Shown here: positions 58,683 to 64,000 of the stretch, piece after piece | Position numbering within the stretch: the stretch's first letter is position 1 | Layout of the letters: every line of letters starts with the position of its first letter | Assembly: GCA_963745975.1 (NCBI GenBank) | Contig: CAVUZJ010000009.1 | Coordinates: 372,001-436,000, forward strand | Origin: JAKAWQ01 sp963745975 | GTDB taxonomy: Bacteria; Pseudomonadota; Alphaproteobacteria; Acetobacterales; Acetobacteraceae | Direction: 5' to 3' | Length of the DNA: 64,000 bases | Notes under the pieces: generated by a model | The model's input: only the letters and a program-made list of their open reading frames with translations | Database searches by the model: none | What the model was told of the DNA's origin: nothing | Made by a program: the position numbers and the translations under genes

Positions 58683-59660
58683 ATGGAGCGAAAGGCGGTG
58701 GAGGGCCAAGGCGCCTCCGACGGACGGTCCGCTGCCCGGCGACGGTCGCCTGCCGGCGGACGGTCCGCTGCCGGCGGAGCGTCCGCTGCCGGGGGACGGT
58801 CCCCTGCCGGCGGAGCGTCCGCTGCCCGGCGCTCGGCCGGCTGGCGGCTGGTCCGCGCGCTCGCCGAGGCGATGCAGCTCATGGTCTCGGACCGCGTGTC
58901 GCTCTCCGCGGCGGGATGCGCGTTCTACGCGACACTCGCGCTCTTCCCCGCGATCACCATGCTCGTCTTCCTCTACGGGCTCGTCTTCGATCCGCACACG
59001 GTCGAGCCGCAGCTGCGCAACCTGCGCTCGCTCGTCCCGCCGCCCGCCTACGCGCTGATCGAGGCGCGCGTTCACGCGCTCGTCTCGCGCACGGGTGCCA
59101 GCCTGCGCCTCGGCCTCATCGTGAGCGCGGCGGTGACCTACTGGAGCGCCTCGACGGGGACGAAATCGCTGCTCTCCGCGCTCAACCTCGCCTACGGCGA
59201 AGTCGAGCGGCGCGGGTTCCTGGGCTTCCAGCTCGCGGGGCTCGGGATGACGCTCGCGGCGATCGTCGCCGCGGTTCTCGGGCTCGGCGTGCTCGTCGGG
59301 TTGCCGAACGCGATCGGCTTCCTCGGGCTGTCGGCCTACCAGGCGACGCTCGTGCAGGCCGGCGGGCTCGGCGGGCTTCCGCTTTTCGTGCTGGCCGCTC
59401 TGCTGCTCCTCTACCGCTTCGGGCCGTCACGGGCGCCGGGAGCGCGGCACGTCGTGGTGCCGGGCGCGCTGCTCGCCACCGTGGGATGGTTCGTCGTCTC
59501 GGTGCTGTTCTCCATCTACGTCACCCGGGTCGGGCGGCTGGACGTGACCTACGGGCCGCTCGCCGCCGTGGTCGGCGTGATGATGTGGTTCTACGTCTCG
59601 GCCTATGTCGTGCTGTTCGGGGCCGAGCTGAACGCGGCCCTCGAGCGCGGCCAGGGCTGA
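58683..59660 (+). CDS. YihY/virulence factor BrkB family membrane protein
   Basis: 325 residues, about six helices. After a 50-residue repetitive N-terminus, DRVSLSAAGCAFYATLALFPAITMLVFLYGL is the YihY opening; VTYWSASTGTKSLLSALNLAYGEVERRGF and YGPLAAVVGVMMWFYVSAYVVLFGAELNA are strongly conserved family parts. Formerly called ribonuclease BN; role in envelope or transport is unresolved. Start ATG 58683, divergent from the decarboxylase leader. Confidence 0.93.
   Translation: MERKAVEGQGASDGRSAARRRSPAGGRSAAGGASAAGGRSPAGGASAARRSAGWRLVRALAEAMQLMVSDRVSLSAAGCAFYATLALFPAITMLVFLYGLVFDPHTVEPQLRNLRSLVPPPAYALIEARVHALVSRTGASLRLGLIVSAAVTYWSASTGTKSLLSALNLAYGEVERRGFLGFQLAGLGMTLAAIVAAVLGLGVLVGLPNAIGFLGLSAYQATLVQAGGLGGLPLFVLAALLLLYRFGPSRAPGARHVVVPGALLATVGWFVVSVLFSIYVTRVGRLDVTYGPLAAVVGVMMWFYVSAYVVLFGAELNAALERGQG
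58719..58826 (+). repeat. 18-bp coding tandem repeat, six units
   Basis: Residues 13-48 of the YihY-like protein are six hexapeptides: DGRSAA, RRRSPA, GGRSAA, GGASAA, GGRSPA, GGASAA. The DNA unit is ggcgga(c/g)(g/c)gtcc(g/c)ctgcc. A cytoplasmic tail of this kind can change length by slippage without frameshift, since the unit is a multiple of three. Confidence 0.85.
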
Positions 59661-59695
59661 GGCGGGCGGCGGCAGGGCGTTGACCGGCCGGAGAT

Positions 59696-59716
59696 ATATG
59701 CATAGCCTATGCATAT
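59696..59716. promoter_or_regulatory. 21-bp palindromic operator over the MarR start
   Basis: ATATGCATAG-C-CTATGCATAT: perfect 10-bp arms around one base. It includes the first ATG (59709) of the MarR gene and half of the second (59715). It is strikingly AT-rich in this DNA. MarR-family dimers bind such palindromes; binding here would shut off its own operon. Confidence 0.7.
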
Positions 59717-60251
59717 GTTGGCGGCGAACAAGCTCGGCGCGCTCTCCGTGCTGTTGGCCGATCGGGTCGGCGCGGCGCTCGGGGATCTCTCGCCGAGCGC
59801 TGCCGCACTCCTGCTCACGCTCCACTATCATGACGCCAAGACGGGCGCGATGACGGCAAGCGCGCTCGCCCCGATCCTGGGCGTCGCCCAGCCGACGGCC
59901 GCCCGCGTCGCGCAGGGGCTGGTCCGGCGCGGGCTGATCGCCGCGCGGGACCGGGAGGGGCGAACCGCGCCGCTTGCGCTGACGCGGGAAGGGAGGCGCC
60001 GGGCCGACGCGCTCGCGCGAGCGCGGCTCGCCGCCATCGAACGGTTGCTCGCGCCGCTCTCGGGAAAGAAGCGGACGCGGCTGGAGCGGCTGATCGACAC
60101 GCTCCTCGGCGAAGCGGCGGAGTCGCGCGCGCTCGCACGGCCCATCTGCCGGCTTTGCGAGCACGATATCTGCGCGGGGCCGCTCTGCCCGGTCGGCAGC
60201 CGGGTGAGCGCGATCGAGCGGGCAGAGGCCCAAGGGAAGAACGGATGCTGA
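59709..60251 (+). CDS. MarR-family transcriptional regulator with C-terminal cysteine cluster
   Basis: 180 residues (two shorter from ATG 59715). Winged helix: LSPSAAALLLTLHYHD, recognition helix LGVAQPTAARVAQGLVRRGLI, wing RDREGRTAPLALT. The C-terminus carries CRLCEHDICAGPLCPV, four Cys that could bind a metal or sense redox; similar tails occur in other MarR proteins. The 21-bp palindrome over its start suggests autoregulation. The stop overlaps the next gene, so it heads a three-gene operon. Confidence 0.9.
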   Translation: MHMLAANKLGALSVLLADRVGAALGDLSPSAAALLLTLHYHDAKTGAMTASALAPILGVAQPTAARVAQGLVRRGLIAARDREGRTAPLALTREGRRRADALARARLAAIERLLAPLSGKKRTRLERLIDTLLGEAAESRALARPICRLCEHDICAGPLCPVGSRVSAIERAEAQGKNGC

Positions 60252-60850
60252 TTGTCCATGCGGGCTGCGCGCCGCGGATCCACCCGACAGCGTGGGTGGC
60301 GCCCGACGCGACCATCGCCGGCGACGTAGCGATCGGGCCCGAGTGCCGCGTGCTCTGGGGGGCGCGGATCATCGGCGAGGGCGGGGGAAAAATCCGCATC
60401 GGGCGGGCGGCGATCGTGATGGAGAACGCGGTGATCCGCGCCACCGCGCGGCAGGATTGCACGATCGGCGATCATTGCCTCGTCGGGCCGCAGGCGCATG
60501 TCGTGGGCGCGGTGCTGGAGGACGAGGTGTTCGTCGCCACGGGTGCTTCGGTGTTCCACGGCGCGCGGCTCGGACGGGGTGCGGAGGTGCGCGTGCATGC
60601 GATCGTGCATCTGAGGACGCGGCTTGCGCCGGATGCGGTGGTGCCGATCGGCTGGGTCGCGGTCGGCGATCCGGCGCAGATCCTGCCGCCCGATCGGCAC
60701 GAGGCGATCTGGGCGCTGCAGGAGCCGCTCGATTTTCCGGGCTTCGTCTACGGATTCGCGCGAGAGACGCCCGCACTGATGCGGCAGGTGACCGAGCGGC
60801 TCGCGGCCACGCTCGGGGAGCACCGCGCGGACCGGGTAGCCGGGGGATGA
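60245..60850 (+). CDS. hexapeptide-repeat (gamma-carbonic-anhydrase-like) protein
   Basis: 201 residues. Left-handed beta helix with repeating hexapeptides (IHPTAWVAPDATIAGDVAIGPECRVLWGARI; DHCLVGPQAHVVGAVLEDEVFVATGASVFHGARLG) and a C-terminal helix. Resembles gamma carbonic anhydrase/YrdA, but in the metal loop the first His of the VGHxxxxHG pattern reads VGPQAHVVG, so one canonical ligand is missing. Catalysis is therefore doubtful. Overlaps the MarR gene by 7 bp and the cytochrome gene by ATGA. Confidence 0.88.
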   Translation: MLIVHAGCAPRIHPTAWVAPDATIAGDVAIGPECRVLWGARIIGEGGGKIRIGRAAIVMENAVIRATARQDCTIGDHCLVGPQAHVVGAVLEDEVFVATGASVFHGARLGRGAEVRVHAIVHLRTRLAPDAVVPIGWVAVGDPAQILPPDRHEAIWALQEPLDFPGFVYGFARETPALMRQVTERLAATLGEHRADRVAGG

Positions 60851-61695
60851 GCGGGGACCGGCCGCAAGCGGAGACGCTGCGCCGCCTCGCGGGCTCGCTC
60901 CGCAAGGCGGGCGGGAGCGCGCTTGGGACCAGCCTCTCGCTTGCCGCGCGCTCGCGCGCCGGCCGCGCCGCGCTCGCCGCCATCCAGGAGGTCGCGGAAA
61001 CCAAGCCTGAGCCGCGGAGGATCTTCGTCTGGGACGCGCCGACACGGATCTTCAAGTGGCTGCTGGTGCTCAGCGTCGGCACCGCGTTCCTCGCAAGCTC
61101 CATGCACCCGCGCGGCCTTCTGTTCGTCGTCCACATCGCCTGCGGCTACGCGGTGGCGCTGCTGCTCCTCTTCCGCCTCGCCTGGGGCGCCATCGGCGGC
61201 GAGCGCGCACGCTTCGCCGACTTCGTGCACGGCTGGCGCGGCGCCCGCGCGCACGCCGTGGGCCTGCTTCGGCTCGATCCGGAGGAGACCGCCGGGCACA
61301 ACGCGATCGGCGGCTGGATGATCCTGCTCCTGCTCGCCACGCTTGCCGTTATCGTCCTGACCGGGCTTCTCACGGAGGGAAGCACCGGCGGCGCCGGCGT
61401 GTTGAGCGATGTGCTGCCGCGCGGGGCGATCGGCTGGGTCGGCTGGATCCACGGCATGCTCGGCTTTGCGATCATCTGGCTCGCCGGCGCCCATGTCGCG
61501 GGCGTCGTGGTCGAGAGCCTGCTGCACCGCGAGAACCTGGTGCGCGCGATGATCACCGGCCGCAAGCGCGTGCGGGCGCCGGGGCTTGCGGATGCCCGCA
61601 AGGTCTCGCCCTGGCGCGTCGTGCCGATCCTGCTCGCGCTGGCGCTGCTCGGCGCGTGGATGGTTGCAGGGACGCACCTGCCGCCACCCGCGTAG
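60847..61695 (+). CDS. cytochrome b561/b6-domain membrane protein
   Basis: 282 residues. A 58-residue soluble N-terminus precedes four helices of the bacterial cytochrome b561 type: VWDAPTRIFKWLLVLSVGTAF, LFVVHIACGYAVALLLLFRLAWG, HNAIGGWMILLLLATLAVIVLTG, GWIHGMLGFAIIWLAGAHVAGV. The His of helix 1 in the usual RxFHW motif is Lys70 here (RIFKW), while the other haem His are present. Possibly an electron carrier for a redox enzyme or the partner of the upstream protein. Convergent to the exporter genes. Confidence 0.9.
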   Translation: MSGDRPQAETLRRLAGSLRKAGGSALGTSLSLAARSRAGRAALAAIQEVAETKPEPRRIFVWDAPTRIFKWLLVLSVGTAFLASSMHPRGLLFVVHIACGYAVALLLLFRLAWGAIGGERARFADFVHGWRGARAHAVGLLRLDPEETAGHNAIGGWMILLLLATLAVIVLTGLLTEGSTGGAGVLSDVLPRGAIGWVGWIHGMLGFAIIWLAGAHVAGVVVESLLHRENLVRAMITGRKRVRAPGLADARKVSPWRVVPILLALALLGAWMVAGTHLPPPA

Positions 61696-61703
61696 GGATG
61701 CAA

Positions 61704-62834
61704 TTAATCGAGCGACTTGCTGAAGCGCATCACGCTGATGGCGAGCGCGCCGGCGCCGAGCAGGAACATCGCCAGGAAATCCGGCCAGAGATCGGAGAAG
61801 CCGATGCCCTTGAGGAAGAGCGCGCGGATGACGACGAGAAAGTAGCGCAATGGGTTGAGATAGGTGAACCATTGCAGGAAGGGCGGCATTGCCGCGATCG
61901 GGAAGGCAAAGCCCGAAAGGATGAAAAACGGGTTGAGGAGGAAGAAGTTGAGCGCGAAGGCCTGCTGCTGGGTGCGCGAGAAGGTCGAGAGAAGCAGGCC
62001 GAGCCCGAGCACGCCGAGCAGGAAGAGCGAGGCACCGAGCAGCATCAGGAAGGGATTGCCGATGAAGGGGACGCCGAACCAGACAACCCCGACGACGCCG
62101 ATCAGGGCGACATCGGCGAGCCCGATCAGGAAGAAGGGGATTGTCTTGCCGAGAATGAACTCGAAGGAGCTGATCGGGCTCACCAGGATCTGCTCGAGCG
62201 TGCCGACCTCGCGCTCGCGGACCACGGCGAAGGCCGTGAGGCCGACGATCTGCACCAGGACGAGCGTGCCGATGATGCCGGGGATGAAGAACCAGCGGTC
62301 GTTGAGGCCGGGGTTGAACCAGGGCTGGTCCTCGAGCGAGAGGGTGACGGTTCCCGGCGCCGCGCCCACGCTCGCGGGAAGCACGCGGGTGGTCTCGTCG
62401 GATTCGAAGATGGAGACGATCTGGCTCGCGTAGCCGAGCGCGATCAGCGCGGTGTTCGAGTTGGTGCCGTCGACGATCACCTGCAGCGGTGCCTCCCGCC
62501 CGTTGTTGAAATCGGCGGCGAAGCCGGAATGGATGACGATCGCAAGCGCCGCGGTGCCCTCGTTCAGGTCGCGCGTGATCTCTCTCTGATCGGTAGCGAC
62601 GTCCACGACATCGAAGATCGAGGTCGCGGTGAAGTGGGAAATGAGCGCGCGGCTGAGGGAGCTCTGGTCGAGGTCGAGGATCGCGGTCGAGACGTGGCTC
62701 ACCGTGAAGGTCGCGGCGTAGCCGAAGGCGAAGAGCTGCACGAGCAGGGGCACGACGAGGCGAAACATCGCCCAGCGGTCGCGCCTGAGCTCCAGGAACT
62801 CCTTCATCAGCATGACGCGGAGCCGCCCGAGCAT
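61704..62834 (-). CDS. ABC-2 type transporter permease (YhhJ/YbhR-like)
   Basis: 376 residues. N-terminal helix (MFRLVVPLLVQLFAFGYAATF), a periplasmic domain of about 150 residues, then five helices; GLTAFAVVREREVGTLEQILVSPISSFEFILGKTIPFF is the conserved cytoplasmic-facing motif. Ends FLAMFLLGAGALAISVMRFSKSLD. Its ATG overlaps the stop of the preceding permease gene (ATGA). Together they form the membrane part of an exporter for hydrophobic compounds. Confidence 0.94.
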   Translation of the reverse strand: MLGRLRVMLMKEFLELRRDRWAMFRLVVPLLVQLFAFGYAATFTVSHVSTAILDLDQSSLSRALISHFTATSIFDVVDVATDQREITRDLNEGTAALAIVIHSGFAADFNNGREAPLQVIVDGTNSNTALIALGYASQIVSIFESDETTRVLPASVGAAPGTVTLSLEDQPWFNPGLNDRWFFIPGIIGTLVLVQIVGLTAFAVVREREVGTLEQILVSPISSFEFILGKTIPFFLIGLADVALIGVVGVVWFGVPFIGNPFLMLLGASLFLLGVLGLGLLLSTFSRTQQQAFALNFFLLNPFFILSGFAFPIAAMPPFLQWFTYLNPLRYFLVVIRALFLKGIGFSDLWPDFLAMFLLGAGALAISVMRFSKSLD

Positions 62835-63970
62835 CAGTCGAGGCTCTTGCGGAAGGCGCGCGCGGCGACCCAGATGATGAAGGCCGCATAGAGCGAGAGT
62901 GCCAGCATCGGGAAGGCGAGCTCGACGACGCCGCTGCCCTTGAGGAAGACCGCGCGCAGGATGCTCACATAGTACCGCGGATAGACGAGGAAGGTCAGCG
63001 CCCGGACCGGCGCCGGCATCTGGTCGATGGGGAAGGTGTAGCCGGAGAGCAGCGTCGTCGGCAGCATGGTGAGCACCAGCGCCACCTGGCTCGCGCCGAC
63101 CTGGCTTCGGATGCGCACCGAGATGAGATAGCCGATGCCGAGCACGACGAAGGTGAAGAGCGAGGTCGTCACGGCCAGGGTGACGACGCTGCCGAGAAAG
63201 GGGACGCGGAACCAGAAGATTGCGGCAGCGAGGCAGAAGGCGGCGTCGAAGAGGCCGATCGCGAAATAGGGGATGAGCTTGCCGAGCATCAGCTCGAGCG
63301 GCTGCACCGGGGTCGAGATGAGCTGCTCCATCGTCCCGCGCTCCCACTCGCGCGAGATGGTGAGAGAGGTGAGCTGGGCGCCGACGAGGGCGAGGATCAC
63401 CGCGACTACGCCCGGAATGATGAAGTTGCCGGAATCGAGCCCCTCGTTGAACCAGACGCGCGGCTCGAAATCGACGACGCCGACGCGGGCGAGCGGGGCG
63501 CCGTGCGAGCCCGCCCAGCGTGCGGCGAAATCCGCCGAGGCGAGCTGGATCACGCCCTGGGCGTAGCCGATGGCGATATTGGTGGTGTTGGTGTCGGTCG
63601 CGTCGAAGATCGTCTGCACGGTGGCCTGGCCCGTGTCGGCAAGCACGCGCGAGAAATCGACCGGGATGACCATCGCGGCGATGCACTGGCCGCGATCCAT
63701 CGCCGTTCCTAAGGAGGCCTCGTCCGGCAGCGCGGCGGTGATCGCGAACCAGCCGGAGGCGATGAAATCCTGAACGAGCGCGTGGCTCGTGGCGCTGTTC
63801 TCCTGGTCCTCGACGCAAAGCGGCACGCGGCGGATATCGAGGCTCACGCCGTAGCCGAGCAGCACCATCTGCATGAGCGGCATGAGCAGCGCGACCGAGA
63901 GGCTGCGCGGGTCCCGCCAGACCTGGAGGAATTCCTTGAAGGCGAGTGCCAGGATGCGGCGAAGGCTCAT
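62834..63970 (-). CDS. ABC-2 type transporter permease (YbhS-like)
   Basis: 378 residues, paralogous to the next gene: same fold, SLTISREWERGTMEQLISTPVQPLELMLGKLIPYF as signature and the matching tail AFIIWVAARAFRKSLD. N-terminus MSLRRILALAFKEFLQVWRDPRSL is typical of the YbhS/YhhJ group. It heads the visible part of an operon whose ATPase should be encoded just outside the right edge. Start overlaps the stop of that gene. Confidence 0.94.
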   Translation of the reverse strand: MSLRRILALAFKEFLQVWRDPRSLSVALLMPLMQMVLLGYGVSLDIRRVPLCVEDQENSATSHALVQDFIASGWFAITAALPDEASLGTAMDRGQCIAAMVIPVDFSRVLADTGQATVQTIFDATDTNTTNIAIGYAQGVIQLASADFAARWAGSHGAPLARVGVVDFEPRVWFNEGLDSGNFIIPGVVAVILALVGAQLTSLTISREWERGTMEQLISTPVQPLELMLGKLIPYFAIGLFDAAFCLAAAIFWFRVPFLGSVVTLAVTTSLFTFVVLGIGYLISVRIRSQVGASQVALVLTMLPTTLLSGYTFPIDQMPAPVRALTFLVYPRYYVSILRAVFLKGSGVVELAFPMLALSLYAAFIIWVAARAFRKSLD

Positions 63971-64000
63971 GGCGCGGCCGGGATGTGCTGGGCGCGGGTG
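63967..64000 (-). CDS. C-terminal end of the preceding gene, probably the exporter ATPase
   Basis: Only the last ten codons are visible: TRAQHIPAAP and a TGA overlapping the permease ATG (ATGA). In ybhFSR-type operons this position is held by the ATP-binding protein; the short tail itself has no motif, so the assignment is by context only. Confidence 0.4.
   Translation of the reverse strand, partial: TRAQHIPAAP

Overview
The window is very GC-rich and gene-dense, with strongly GC-biased third codon positions, many ATGA/GTGA stop-start overlaps and frequent GTG/TTG starts. Gene content (glyQ-glyS-ppdK behind a DUF2076 gene, UbiG, a Liv-type branched-chain transporter, an alanine-racemase-fold ornithine decarboxylase, DjlA, an AsmA-like protein, a fused HyuA-HyuB hydantoinase) and the dispersed palindromes with GGGGCTCTGCCCC-type cores point to an alphaproteobacterium of the Rhodospirillales/Acetobacteraceae type. 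This is inferred from gene families; no rRNA or other taxonomic marker is present. I found no tRNA, rRNA, CRISPR array, transposase or phage module.

Layout. 1-6 kb: end of a DUF2076 gene, then the glycyl-tRNA synthetase subunits and pyruvate phosphate dikinase. glyS has an apparent 1-base frameshift in codon 14-16. 6-13 kb: nitronate monooxygenase, aspartokinase, UbiG, an unrecognised conserved protein, a ThDP enzyme and a divergent 2-hydroxyacid dehydrogenase, ending in a cluster of six hairpins. 13.3-17.5 kb: a complete MalK/UgpC-type ABC importer (ATPase, Tat-exported binding protein, two permeases). The two permeases are joined by a 14-bp tandem repeat that forms a chain of overlapping mini-ORFs. 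17.5-23 kb: a metallo-beta-lactamase-fold hydrolase and a Liv-type ABC importer in which LivM and LivG are fused. 23-27.4 kb: TatA, an Ada/AlkA fusion glycosylase, Ogt methyltransferase, a cupin dioxygenase, a phosphotransferase and a DUF6285 protein.

27.4-34.7 kb: an accessory catabolic region with protocatechuate-dioxygenase-like PcaH and PcaG, a zinc alcohol dehydrogenase, a CocE-type hydrolase, an alpha/beta hydrolase, and on the other strand a cupin and an MFS transporter. 35-46 kb: universal stress protein, serine beta-lactamase-like hydrolase, PEP-mutase-family enzyme, AmpD, DjlA, 5-oxoprolinase/hydantoinase fusion and AsmA-like protein. A relic of a second djlA tail lies at the ampD start. 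46-50 kb: two small proteins, the queuosine genes queG-queF-tgt, and a VapBC toxin-antitoxin pair followed by an inverted-repeat element. 50-57 kb: GNAT, HIT and TIR-domain proteins, small conserved proteins, a frameshifted queA, a VUT-type queuosine precursor transporter and a 237-bp palindromic element. 57-64 kb: VOC protein, ornithine decarboxylase with a structured upstream leader, YihY-like membrane protein, a MarR / hexapeptide-repeat / cytochrome b operon with its own palindromic operator, and two ABC-2 permeases of an exporter whose ATPase lies beyond the right edge.

Nothing here amounts to a clearly new multi-gene system. The observations I would follow first are the mini-ORF relay between the sugar permeases, the uORF-containing leader of the ornithine decarboxylase, the synonymous djlA-tail relic in front of ampD, the TIR-transmembrane-repeat protein, the orphan PcaHG/hydrolase cluster, and the His-to-Lys change at a predicted haem ligand. 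The two frameshifts in conserved genes (glyS, queA) both fall in GCGCGC runs and may be consensus errors.
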